Assembly (NCBI GenBank): GCA_052387955.1
Contig: JBQTIQ010000094.1
Location: 1-22,044 of the forward strand
Reading direction: 5' to 3'
Length of the DNA stretch: 22,044 bases
DNA from: JBQTIQ01 sp052387955
Lineage (GTDB): Bacteria > Actinomycetota > Acidimicrobiia > Acidimicrobiales > JACDCH01
Position 1 is the stretch's first letter, and every line of letters begins with the position of its first letter. This document shows, one piece after another, positions 1 to 9,100 of the stretch. A model generated the notes under the pieces. It made no database searches. It saw only the letters and a list, made by a program, of their open reading frames with translations, and was not told the DNA's origin. The translations under genes were made by a program, and so were the position numbers.

Positions 1-79
1 CCACGCGACGCTGAACCTCGCCCAGGTGCGGCATCACTGTCCCGAAGAACTCACCCAGCTCCTCGGGCGTGGCCTGCAC
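1..79 (-). CDS. Partial hypothetical protein, N-terminal 26 residues
   Basis: A minus-strand open frame runs from a GTG at 79 off the left edge of the window. It begins MQATPEELGEFFGTVMPH and is then cut. An in-frame TAG lies just upstream of the start, and no strong Shine-Dalgarno sequence is visible. The composition (regular acidic and hydrophobic residues, no Arg/Pro/Ser excess) looks more like real protein than the antisense shadows nearby. I do not recognise the family and too little is present to assign a role. It could be a chance frame. Confidence 0.3.
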   Translation of the reverse strand, partial: MQATPEELGEFFGTVMPHLGEVQRRV

Positions 80-307
80 GTCACCATACTATGCCGCGCG
101 TTCTAACCTGTGGTGGACCCTAAGCCCTCACGGACCTCCCCCAGAGTCGAACTCGACGCCACCCCCCGGACCAGCCGGGATGACCATGCAACCCTGGGAC
201 CCCGACCCCGTGGTGGACCCACAGTGCCGATGTCCCTTACATGAGCCCGGCAGGCGTCGGCCAGGCCGGCGCCCCTTCCCTCGCGGTCCAGAGGTACGCC
301 GGGCCGG

Positions 308-757
308 CTACGACGCCCGGTCGGCAGCCTGCCGGCGCCGCTGCACCTCGTCGGCCCGTTCGGCCGCCGCCGGCACACCGCCGATGCCCCACAGAGCGGG
401 CGGCACCTCGTTGATGCGCATCCGCACCCGGTCGATGCCACATCCCACGATCTCGGCCACCGTGGCCGACACCCGGGCCAGCAACGCGACGTGCTGGGAC
501 TCGGGGCGCCCCTGGAGTAGGTCGACAACGATCATCGGAGCCTGTTCGGCGTCGGGGAACGTGCCGGCCCCGGCCACGTCCGCCGCCGGTACGCCGCCTA
601 GGCCCCATTGGTCGAGGGGCACGGCATTGACCCGGGCCCGTAGGCGCTCCACGGGGCTCTCGATCACCTCGGCCACCACGGCCGACACCTCACGGACCAG
701 GGCCCGGTGCCGCTCCGGGCCCAGTCCTTCGACGACGTCGATGGCGATGAGGGGCAT
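308..757 (-). CDS. Tandem tautomerase-like (4-OT fold) protein
   Basis: This 149-aa protein is two similar halves of about 60 residues. The first begins MPLIAIDVVEG (residues 1-60) and the second PMIVVDLLQG (about 74-130). Each half ends with a matching N-[AE]-V-P-x-x-x-W-G-[IL]-G-G-V-P motif. The N-terminal Pro after Met, the short beta strand and the following helix fit the 4-oxalocrotonate tautomerase superfamily, in which Pro-1 is the catalytic base. The start at 757 is preferred over an upstream in-frame codon at 805, because it puts Pro at position 2 and has GGAGGT just upstream. A TANNNT-type -10 candidate (TAGCAT) sits at 805-810 on the minus strand. The second-domain Pro is internal, so at most one classical Pro-1 site is expected. 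The substrate cannot be told from sequence. Confidence 0.75.
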   Translation of the reverse strand: MPLIAIDVVEGLGPERHRALVREVSAVVAEVIESPVERLRARVNAVPLDQWGLGGVPAADVAGAGTFPDAEQAPMIVVDLLQGRPESQHVALLARVSATVAEIVGCGIDRVRMRINEVPPALWGIGGVPAAAERADEVQRRRQAADRAS

Positions 758-865
758 ACGAGGACCTCCGCGGCGAGAGCTGCAGTCGAACGAATCGGGG
801 GCCAATGCTACGTCCGAGCGATCACCCGTCCTCCCCCCGGGGGCCTTCGACGGCTCGTGGCCCGC

Positions 866-1990
866 TTACGCCGGCGGTGGGGCGGCGACGGGTGCCGGCG
901 CCGGCGGCAGGGGCCAACGGCGCCACAGGGCGACGTGGACCACCGCAGTACCGGGGAGGTAGTTCAAGGTCGTGAACGTCGCCCATTCCTCGACGGTCGG
1001 GTCGGTCCAGTCGGCCAGGGCGTTGCCGAGGGCAACGCCGCCGATGCCGAGGGCGAGCACCAGCGTGACGATGACAACGGCGTTCACGGCCACTCCCGGC
1101 GTCGAGGTCGGCCCCGGCCCGGGCCAGCTGTCGAAGAGGACGGCGACCAGCAGGGAGGCACCCACCGCGCACCCGCCCAGCGCGGTGAGCTCGGGACCGG
1201 TCCAGTCGAGACCGTGGCGCAGGGCCACGAAGGTTGCCGAGCCGAGGCCGAGGGTGACGACGTTGGCCACGAGCAGGCGCCGGCCGCGGCGGCCGATGGC
1301 GGTGAAGGGCCGACCGCCGAGCCCGACCATCAGGAGGACCTGCCAGCCGGTGAGGGACACCAACCACTGGGCCAGGGTGCCGGCGGCGATCGGGCCTCCC
1401 GGATTGCGGAGCCCGGTACCGGCGAAATCGGCGGCAGGAGCGGCATCGAGGTTCGCCAGCACCAGCCATACGGCCACCGCTGCGGCCCAGGACAGGGCCA
1501 GGGCGGCGACGCCGCCGGCGATCGGGCCCAAGCGGTCGCAGGGCCACTTCTCACACACCAGCGTGAGCTGGAGGAACGTCACGAAGGCGGTCGCGGCAAG
1601 CGGCATCAGGGTCGGGTACAGCGGGAGATGCCCGGCGCCGGGCCGAGCGTCGAACAGGGACCGGAGGTCGACCTCGGCGACGACGAACTGGGCGAGTACG
1701 GTCAGGGCCAAGCCGGCGACGATGACGACGACGAGGTTGGCGGCACCGACGAAGGGCCCCCGCAGCCGGGTGCCGGGCCAACCGTCCCACCACAGGGCGA
1801 TCACCACGATGACCGGCAGGGTGTAGGTGGACAGAGGCCCGATGAGCTGGAGGGATGCCTCGGCCCCACCGAACCCGACGGCGCACAGCGCCGACGCCGG
1901 CAACACGAACGCCAACCCCGCCAGGCCGAGCCACGGTTGCCGTTGCCAGCGACCGAGGCCGGCGCTAGCCGGGTGCACTGGTGTAATCAC
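866..1990 (-). CDS. Polytopic membrane protein of unknown function
   Basis: This 374-aa protein has about nine or ten hydrophobic segments. The first is near residues 20-40 (GLAGLAFVLPASALCAVGF), and others include LPVIVVIALWW, ANLVVVIVAGLALTVLAQF, VAALALSWAAAVAVWLVL and a late segment VNAVVIVTLVLALGIGG. It ends in a Pro/Ala-rich cytoplasmic-looking tail. The start is a GTG at 1990 without a clear ribosome-binding site, so the N-terminus is uncertain; the stop is TAA. It lies 108 bp beyond the start of the tautomerase gene on the same strand and is divergent from the CBM48-like gene. I do not recognise a family. A transporter or a membrane enzyme are both possible, and no catalytic motif is evident. 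Confidence 0.65.
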   Translation of the reverse strand: MITPVHPASAGLGRWQRQPWLGLAGLAFVLPASALCAVGFGGAEASLQLIGPLSTYTLPVIVVIALWWDGWPGTRLRGPFVGAANLVVVIVAGLALTVLAQFVVAEVDLRSLFDARPGAGHLPLYPTLMPLAATAFVTFLQLTLVCEKWPCDRLGPIAGGVAALALSWAAAVAVWLVLANLDAAPAADFAGTGLRNPGGPIAAGTLAQWLVSLTGWQVLLMVGLGGRPFTAIGRRGRRLLVANVVTLGLGSATFVALRHGLDWTGPELTALGGCAVGASLLVAVLFDSWPGPGPTSTPGVAVNAVVIVTLVLALGIGGVALGNALADWTDPTVEEWATFTTLNYLPGTAVVHVALWRRWPLPPAPAPVAAPPPA

Positions 1991-2003
1991 CCGTTTGCAT
2001 TAC
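1983..2003. promoter_or_regulatory. GTAAT-N11-ATTAC dyad over the membrane-protein start
   Basis: GTAAT at 1983-1987 and ATTAC at 1999-2003 form a short inverted repeat inside a locally AT-richer patch. It overlaps the GTG start of the minus-strand membrane protein and lies in the divergent promoter region with the CBM48-like gene. Arms of five bases are short, so chance is not excluded. Confidence 0.2.
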
Positions 2004-2174
2004 CGAACGCTACCAAGGGGTCGCAACCCTGGACGCATCGGGCCGGGCGGCCCAGACCGGTGGCTGAATGCAGGGCATTGCTGGGTAGCCTCGAAGGCTG
2101 CTCCCGCCCGCGGCCGGCGCCCGAGACAGACCCAGGGTGTTCGCCGGCAGCCCGGGAGGACCCGCAGGAGGGCC

Positions 2175-2600
2175 ATGAGCTGCACCATTGTGTCGTCAGT
2201 CGATCCGGCCACGGGGCGCTGCACCGTGGAGTTCCGGTTGGCACCCGAAGTCGGCGCCGAGCACGCGTGGCTGGTGGGTGACTTCAACGACTGGTCGACC
2301 GACACCACCGCCCTCGAACGTGAGCCCGACGGGAGCCTGGTAGCCGCCCTCGACCTCGAAGTGGGCCGGTCCTACCGCTTCCGTTACTACCTGGGCAACG
2401 GCCGCTGGGAGAACGACTGGGCTGCTGACGACTACCTCGACAACGACCACGGTGGCTCCGACTCGGTCGTGCGGGTGGCTCCCGCCTCGACCACACCCGA
2501 GAAGGCCAAGGTGGCGACCACCCCGATCACGCCCGGGAAGGCCAAGACCGCGCCCCGACCGCCCGGCCTGCTGCCCCCGCCGGTCGTCCCGCCCGCCTGA
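2175..2600 (+). CDS. Stand-alone CBM48/AMPK-beta-like glycogen-recognition domain protein
   Basis: This 141-aa protein begins with an early-set beta-sandwich similar to the N-terminal domain of glycogen-branching and debranching enzymes. Residues 16-100 contain CTVEFRLAPEVGAEHAWLVG, then DFNDW at 36-40, a polar turn, and a strand YRFRYYLGNGRWENDWAADDY near 67-88. These match the family pattern in which W and K/R residues in V-G-[DS]-F-N-x-W and R-[FY]-[RK]-[FY] bind alpha-glucan. No catalytic domain follows: residues 105-141 are a Lys/Pro/Thr linker ending in Pro-rich sequence. The ATG at 2175 follows GGAGG at 2167-2171 with short spacing. A role in binding glycogen or in protein-protein scaffolding is inferred. 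Confidence 0.7.
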   Translation: MSCTIVSSVDPATGRCTVEFRLAPEVGAEHAWLVGDFNDWSTDTTALEREPDGSLVAALDLEVGRSYRFRYYLGNGRWENDWAADDYLDNDHGGSDSVVRVAPASTTPEKAKVATTPITPGKAKTAPRPPGLLPPPVVPPA

Positions 2601-2607
2601 GCCGTCA

Positions 2608-2627
2608 CCCCGGCGAAAGGTCCGGGG
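2608..2627. terminator. Short GC hairpin after the CBM48-like gene
   Basis: CCCCGG at 2608-2613 pairs with CCGGGG at 2622-2627 around an eight-base loop, eight bases after the TGA of the CBM48-like gene. There is no T tract, so it is at best a weak or factor-assisted terminator. Confidence 0.3.
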
Positions 2628-2736
2628 AGCAGAATCGCCAGCTCGTGGGGTGATCTCCCGGTCCCCAGCTTGCACGCCGGGCACACTGGTCGCGACCCCG
2701 TCGGGGCTGTCACACCCTTCGTTTACGGTCAAGCGC

Positions 2737-2880
2737 ATGGAGTCAGCTGCGGCGTTGGCGGCGAGGCGTGAGGCGTGCGTTGTCCGTCTGGTGTTTGCCG
2801 CCGGTGCGAGCACCGCAGCGCCAGCGGAGGTGCGGTCGAGCGCGGCCTGCGTGGCCGGGGAACGCGGAGTAGCGGCATGA
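2737..2880 (+). CDS. Possible 47-aa leader ORF coupled to recC
   Basis: An ATG at 2737 opens a 47-codon frame starting MESAAALAARREACVVRL. Its TGA overlaps the recC ATG (ATGA at 2877-2880). There is no Shine-Dalgarno sequence, but TACGGT at 2724-2729 fits a TANNNT -10 hexamer. Its distance would put the transcript start at about the ATG, so a leaderless message is possible. The Ala-rich composition is not distinctive and no family is recognised. It could be a short coupling ORF for recC or simply untranslated leader. Confidence 0.25.
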   Translation: MESAAALAARREACVVRLVFAAGASTAAPAEVRSSAACVAGERGVAA

Positions 2881-5800
2881 CGTTCGTGCTGCACCGGGCA
2901 GAACGGGCCGATGTGCTGGTCGACGTGCTGGCCGAGCTGCTGGCCGCACCATCGGCCGACCCCTTCACACCCGAGGTGGTGGCGGTGCACTCGCGAGGCG
3001 TCGAACGGTGGCTGTCGCACCGGCTGGCGTCCCGATTGGGAGCGGCGCCGGGCCGGGCCGACGGCGTGTGCGCCAACCTCCGTTTCCCCTTTCCGGGTCG
3101 TCTCGTGTACGAAGCGTTGGCCACGGCCACCGGTGTCGACGCCGCCACCGACCGGTGGCGGCCCGAACGGCTGGCCTGGCCGCTGCTCGACGTGGTGGAG
3201 GCGAACCTGGACGAGCCGTGGATGCATGTGTTGGCCGGGCATCTGGGTGGGACCGACGTCGCTGATGCCCGGCGCGACCGCCGTTTCGCTGCCGTGCGGC
3301 ACCTCGCCGATCTCTTCGACCGCTACGGAGTGCACCGCCCGGCGATGGTCCGGGCGTGGGCCGCCGGCGACCCCCACGACGGTGACGGTCACCCGCTTCC
3401 CGATGACGCCTGGTGGCAGGCTCACCTGTGGATGCGCCTGCGCCACGCCGTGGGTGAGCCGAGCCCCGCCGAGCGCCTCGAGGTGGGGTGCACCGCCTTG
3501 TCGGCCGACCCCGGGCTCGCGGACCTGCCCGGCCGCTTCTCTCTCTTCGGGCTGACCCGGCTGCCGGCCAGCTATCTCGACGTCCTGTCGGCCCTGGCTT
3601 TGCACCGCGATGTGCACCTGCTGGCGTTGCACCCTTCGCCGGCGGCCTGGGCCGCCGGCGGCGACGAGGTCCGGCACCCGCTCCTGCGGGCCTGGGGACG
3701 GGACAGCCTCGAGATGCAGACCGTGCTGACCGGCCGTCTCGAAGGCGCCGAGCCAGCTCGGCTCGAGCACCACCCACTAGCGGTCGGGGCGCCTCGCACT
3801 CTCCTCGAGCGGCTGCAGCAGGCCGTCCGCGACGACACTCCCCCGCCGGCGTCGGTCGACGACCGGCCGGTGCTGGAGGCGGACGACCGCTCGGTGCAGG
3901 TCCACGCCTGCCATGGCCGGGCGCGGCAGGCCGAGGTGGTGCGCGACGCCGTCACCCACCTCCTGGCCGACGACCCGACGCTGGAGCCGCGAGACATCGT
4001 CCTGCTCTGTCCCGATATCGACGAGATGGCCCTGTTGCTACGGGCCGCCTTCGAAGACGACGCCGAAAGCACCCGGGCCATCCCCTTCCGCCTCGCCGAT
4101 CGTTCCCTGCGCCAGACCAACCCGGTGCTGGGGGCGGTCGCCGAGCTGTTGGCCTTGGTCGACGCCCGGCTGACGGTGTCACAGGTGCTCGCCTTCGCGG
4201 CCCGGGAGCCGGTACGGCGGCGCTTCGGCTTCGACGACGCCGACATCGACCGCATGACCGGCTGGGTCGACTCGACCGGCATCCGCTGGGGGCTCGATGC
4301 TGCCCACCGAGCACCCTACGGCCTGGCCGCGGTCGCGGCGGGCACGTGGTCCGCCGGGCTCGACCGCCTGCTCACCGGCGTCGCCATGTCCGAGGACGGC
4401 CTGTACCTCGTCGGCGACGTCCTCCCCCTCGACGACGTCGACTCCGGCGACATCGACCTGGCCGGCCGGTTCGCCGAGATGGTGGGCCGGCTCGGTGACG
4501 TGGTCCGTTCCCTCGCGGATCCTCGGCCCATCGCCGACTGGGCCGCCGGCATCGACGCCGCCGCTGACATGCTCGTCGCCACCTCTCTCGACGACGGGTG
4601 GCAGCGAGGCCAGCTCGACCGGCTCCTGAACGACGTCGTGGACGAGGCCGGGGTCGGCGACGGGGCCCCTGTCCGACTGGCCGAAGTACGCGACCTGGTC
4701 GCCGATCGGCTCCGGGGCCAGCCCAGCCGGGCCGCCTTCCGGACGGGCGACATGACCATGTGCACGCTGGTGCCGATGCGGTCGGTGCCCCACCGGGTCA
4801 TATGCCTCGTAGGCCTCGACGACGGCGCCTTCCCCCGGGGCTCGGCGCCCGACGGTGACGACCTGCTGGGCGGCGACCAGCGTCGGCCGGGCGACCACGA
4901 CCGGCGGGCCGAGGACCGCCAGCTCCTGCTCGACGCCGTCCTGGCCGCTGGCGACACCCTCGTGGTCACCTACGCCGGTCGTGACCCGCGCACCAACGAG
5001 GTCCTGCCGCCGGCGGTCCCGGTCAACGAGCTGCTCGCCGTCGTCGACGCCACGGTGCGCACCGCCGACGGCACCCCGTGCCGTGACCGGATCGTCCGCC
5101 ACCACCCGCTCCAGCCCTCGGACCGGCGTTGCTTCGACCCCGACGGGGTCGGCGATGGCCGACCCTGGAGCTTCGACCCGGTGCTGCTGAAAGGTGCCGT
5201 CGCGGCCACCGGCCCTCGTCGGGCCCCATCCTCGTTCCTCGGCACTCCCCTTGTTCCCGTCGACGCGACCGTCGTCGCCCTCGACGACCTGGTGGCCTTC
5301 GTACAGCACCCGGTCCGAGGCTTTCTACGCCAGCGTCTCGGCCTCAGCCTCCGAGGCCCGGCCGTCGGGCCGAACGATGCCCTGGCCATCGAGCTCGACG
5401 GCCTGGCTACTTGGGGGGTCGGCCAGCGCCTGCTGTCAGCTCTGCTGGAGGGTGTCGACCCCGACGTGGTGTGCGCCGCCGAGATCGCCCGCGGCCTGCT
5501 CCCACCGGGCGAGCTGGGCCGGCGCGCCCTTCGTTCCGGGCGCGACACTGCGGTGGCCATCGCCACCAAGGCCCGAGCGATCGCCGACGGTGCCGGGGCG
5601 CCGCTCGAGGTCGATGTCGCCTTGCCCGACGGTTGCCGGCTGGTGGGGACCGTCCCCGACGTGTTCGACGACGTGGTGCGCGCCGTCACCTACTCGAGCC
5701 TCGGCCCCAAGCCGCGTCTGGGTGCATGGGTACGCCACCTGGCCGTCAGCGCCGCCCTGCCCGACCGCTCGCTGTGCTCGATGACGGTCGGGCGCCAGAG

Positions 5801-6182
5801 TCGGGATGCCGCCGTCTTCGGCCTGCCGGTGCTGGCCGACACCGCCGAGGACCGGCGACGGCGGGCCGTCGAGCTGCTGGCCGATGTCGTCGCCCTCTAC
5901 CGCGACGGGCTGTGCCAACCCCTGCGCCTGTACTGCGCCACCTCGCACGCGTTCGCGTTGGCGTCGCGACAGGGCCACGAAGGCCCTGCCGACGAGGCGG
6001 CGAAGAAGAAGTGGACCAGCGAGTACCGCTTCGCCCAAGAGGACCTCGATCCCAACCATCTCCTTGTGCTCGACGGCCGGCGCACCTACGAGGAGATCGC
6101 CGCTGACGGCCGCTTCGGCCGTCTCGCCACCCGGCTGTGGGCGCCGGTCCTCGACGAGGCCCAGCGGTGGTCGGCCTCGTGA
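2877..6182 (+). CDS. recC: RecBCD enzyme subunit RecC (exodeoxyribonuclease V gamma)
   Basis: This 1101-aa protein is the gamma subunit of the RecBCD helicase-nuclease, which resects double-strand breaks and, in enterobacteria, recognises Chi. The N-terminus (MTFVLHRAERADVLVDVLA), the segment V-H-S-R-G-V-E-R-W-L-S-H-R-L-A near residue 40, and the following C-A-N-L-R-F-P-F-P are signatures of RecC. GLDDGAFPR (around residue 643) is the typical motif of its inactive helicase-like region. The C-terminal part resembles the degenerate nuclease fold of RecC. The ATG at 2877 is chosen because GGAG lies at 2866-2869 and the homologous N-terminus begins there; an in-frame codon upstream would add an Arg/Cys-rich extension. 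It overlaps recB by 4 bp. Confidence 0.93.
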   Translation: MTFVLHRAERADVLVDVLAELLAAPSADPFTPEVVAVHSRGVERWLSHRLASRLGAAPGRADGVCANLRFPFPGRLVYEALATATGVDAATDRWRPERLAWPLLDVVEANLDEPWMHVLAGHLGGTDVADARRDRRFAAVRHLADLFDRYGVHRPAMVRAWAAGDPHDGDGHPLPDDAWWQAHLWMRLRHAVGEPSPAERLEVGCTALSADPGLADLPGRFSLFGLTRLPASYLDVLSALALHRDVHLLALHPSPAAWAAGGDEVRHPLLRAWGRDSLEMQTVLTGRLEGAEPARLEHHPLAVGAPRTLLERLQQAVRDDTPPPASVDDRPVLEADDRSVQVHACHGRARQAEVVRDAVTHLLADDPTLEPRDIVLLCPDIDEMALLLRAAFEDDAESTRAIPFRLADRSLRQTNPVLGAVAELLALVDARLTVSQVLAFAAREPVRRRFGFDDADIDRMTGWVDSTGIRWGLDAAHRAPYGLAAVAAGTWSAGLDRLLTGVAMSEDGLYLVGDVLPLDDVDSGDIDLAGRFAEMVGRLGDVVRSLADPRPIADWAAGIDAAADMLVATSLDDGWQRGQLDRLLNDVVDEAGVGDGAPVRLAEVRDLVADRLRGQPSRAAFRTGDMTMCTLVPMRSVPHRVICLVGLDDGAFPRGSAPDGDDLLGGDQRRPGDHDRRAEDRQLLLDAVLAAGDTLVVTYAGRDPRTNEVLPPAVPVNELLAVVDATVRTADGTPCRDRIVRHHPLQPSDRRCFDPDGVGDGRPWSFDPVLLKGAVAATGPRRAPSSFLGTPLVPVDATVVALDDLVAFVQHPVRGFLRQRLGLSLRGPAVGPNDALAIELDGLATWGVGQRLLSALLEGVDPDVVCAAEIARGLLPPGELGRRALRSGRDTAVAIATKARAIADGAGAPLEVDVALPDGCRLVGTVPDVFDDVVRAVTYSSLGPKPRLGAWVRHLAVSAALPDRSLCSMTVGRQSRDAAVFGLPVLADTAEDRRRRAVELLADVVALYRDGLCQPLRLYCATSHAFALASRQGHEGPADEAAKKKWTSEYRFAQEDLDPNHLLVLDGRRTYEEIAADGRFGRLATRLWAPVLDEAQRWSAS

Positions 6183-9100
6183 GCGGTACCGAGGTGGCCG
6201 TGACGACGCCGACGGTGTTCGATCCCCGTCAGCGGCTGGCAGCAGGGACCACCATCCTCGAGGCCGGCGCCGGTACCGGCAAGACCCACGCGGTGGCGTC
6301 GCTGGTGGTCGCCGAGGTCGCCGAGGGCCGGCCCCTGGACGAGATGCTGGTGGTCACGTTCACCCGCAAGGCCGCGGGCACCTTGCGCGACCGGGTGTGG
6401 CGACGCCTCGCCGAAACGGCTGACGCCCTCCGGTCCGATGGGGGTGACCGGGCCGACGAGCTCCTGGGCCATCTGTCCCGCGGCGGCGAGCTCGCCGTCG
6501 CCGACCGGCGCCGGCACCTCGATCGGGCGTTGTCCAACTTCGACGCCGCCACCATCGCCACCACCCACGGCTTCTGCCAACAGGTGCTCGCCGCCATCGG
6601 GGTGGCCGGCGACGCCGAGCGCGACCTCGAGGTGGTAGAGGACATCGACGACCTCCTGCGCGACGCGGTCGACGACCTCTTCGTGCGACGGTTCCACGCC
6701 GGGGGCGACGTCCTCTTCGACCGTTCGGCGGCCATGACCATCGCCCGGGCGGTCATCTCCAAGCCCGATTGCCTGATCGCGCCCGTCGACGACATCCCGG
6801 CCGAACGCCTGCGGCACCAGTTCGCCACCACCCTGCGCCAACGCATCCTCGACCAGAAGCGACGCGCTCGGCTCATCACCTACGACGATCTCCTCAGCCG
6901 CCTGGAGGCGAGCGTCATCCACGACGAGCGGGGTGAGATCGTCCTACACCGGCTCCGACGCCGCTTCTCGATGGCGGTGGTGGACGAGTTCCAGGACACC
7001 GACTCGGTGCAGTGGCGCATCCTGCAACGGGCCTTCGGCCTCCCCCCGTGCCGGCTGGTGCTGGTGGGCGACCCCAAGCAGGCCATCTACGCCTTCCGGG
7101 GCGGTGACATCCACACCTATCTCGACGCCACCACCAGCGCCGACCACCGTCGTAGCCTCGAGGTGAGTTGGCGGGCCGACCAAGCCCTCCTCGACGGGCT
7201 CGACGCTTTCTTCGCCGGCGCCCGGCTGGGCCACCGGCTCAGCGCCTACCGACGGCTGCGCGCTCGGCCCGGGGCCGAGGACCGGCGCCTGCAGGGCCCG
7301 AAGGTGGGGGCACCGATGACCGTCCGTGTCGTCGGCCTGTCGCCGGGACCGTCGACGGCGGGTGCGGCCAACCGCAGGCCAGCCCGGGCATCGACGCGGG
7401 AGTTGATCGCTCGAGACCTGGCCGTCACCGCGGCGAGAATCCTGGCCGCGGGGTCGACGATCGTCGAACGCGACGCTCATGGCGTTGCCGTGGGTCGACC
7501 ACGGGCGGTCCATCCTGGCGACCTGGCCGTGCTCACCCGTACCCACGGTGGGGCCAACGCGGTGCGCGGCGCGCTCGTCGGCGCCGGGCTCCCGGCCGTG
7601 GTGCACGGCGGCGCCAGCGTGTTCGCCACCGACGCCGCCGGCCACTGGCTCGACCTGCTCCGGGCCCTCGAACAGCCGGCGTCCCAATCGCGAGTGCGCG
7701 CCGTCGCCCTCGGCCCCTTCGTCGGTTGGGACGCAGCCCGGGTCGCAGGGGCGGCCGACGACGACTGGGAGGAGGTCGACGGCAAGCTCCACGACTGGGC
7801 CGCGGCGCTACGGTCCCACGGCGCCGCGGGGCTGCTCCGTCGGATCGAGTCGACCGCTGCCGTCGGGGCCCGGCTGCTGGCAACGGTCGGCGGCGAACGG
7901 CAGCTGAGCGATCTGCGCCACCTGGCCGAGCTCGTGCACGGGCGCCAGGCCGAACATCCCGGGTCGATGGCGACGCTCATCGCCTGGCTCGGCCGTCAGC
8001 AGCGCGACAACCTCGACGTTCCCGGGGGCGAGGCCGTCCGTCGGAGGCTCGAGTCCGACGCCGCTGCCGTGGGCGTGCACACGGTCCACGGAGCAAAGGG
8101 GCTCGAGTTCCCGATCGTCCTGCTGCCGTCACTCTGGGACGTCCCCTGGAGGCGCGACGACGAGCCGGCCGTGTTCCACGACAGCGACGGCCGACGGGCG
8201 CTGGCGGTCGGCCGGGCCGGGCCTCTGCGGGACCAGCAGGCGGCGCTGGCCGCCGACGAGCGAGCCGAGGAGGAGCTGCGGTTGCTGTACGTGGCCCTCA
8301 CCCGGGCCCGGCATCAGGTGGTGGCCTGGTGGGCGCCCCACGACGGCCGCACCAACGCCCTGTCCCGTGTCCTGCTGGGCTGTCACCCGGCCACCGGCCA
8401 AGTGGCCCGCCGGCTGGCCACCACCCCCGGAACCGGTGAGATCGCCGACGCCCTCCGGGGCCGGGGCATCGCCGTGGAGCCCGCCGGCGGGGCCGACGAC
8501 CGACGCTACGAGGTGCCGGCGTCGTCCGCTGCGCCGCTCTCGGTCCGGGCCTTCGACCGCAGCTTCGACCGGCACTGGGCCCGGACCTCCTACAGCGCCC
8601 TCACCCGCGTCGCCCACGACGCCGGGGCCGGCGGCGGCGACCGAGCCGGAGCGCCCGAGGCGGCCGAGACGGTCGAGGTCGACGAGCGGGCCAAGGTCGA
8701 CGAGCCCTCCGTCGATGCGGGCGCGGTCGGGCCGGCGGAGAGCGACCTCCTGGCTGTGACCCTCGTCCTGGCTGACATGCCCGGCGGCGCCCGGGTCGGG
8801 ACGCTGGTGCACGACATCCTCGAACGGACCGACTTCGCCTCCACCGACCTGGTCGCGGCCCTCGCCGCAGCGGCGGCCGAGGCCGGTGCCCGGCGGGTCG
8901 TCGAAGGCCACGTCGACACGCTCGTCGCCGGCCTGGTGGCGGCCATCGAGACGCCCCTCGGCCCGGCGTGGGGCGGCACCGGGCTCCGCTCCCTGCGACG
9001 GGCCGACCGGCTCGACGAGCTCGCCTTCGACCTGCCTCTGGCCGGCGGCGAGGCCCCGGCGGGGCTGGTGACCATGACCGGCATCGCCGACCTCTTCGCC

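Noticed and set aside
110..220. GTGGTGGACCC repeated at 110-120 and 210-220
   Set aside because: An 11-bp direct repeat with 100-bp spacing and no other structure; likely chance in this composition.
707..2281. Long plus-strand open frame of about 520 codons
   Set aside because: It is antisense to the membrane protein at 866-1990 and has Gly/Arg/Asp/Gln-rich composition with no hydrophobic core, typical of a GC-rich shadow frame.
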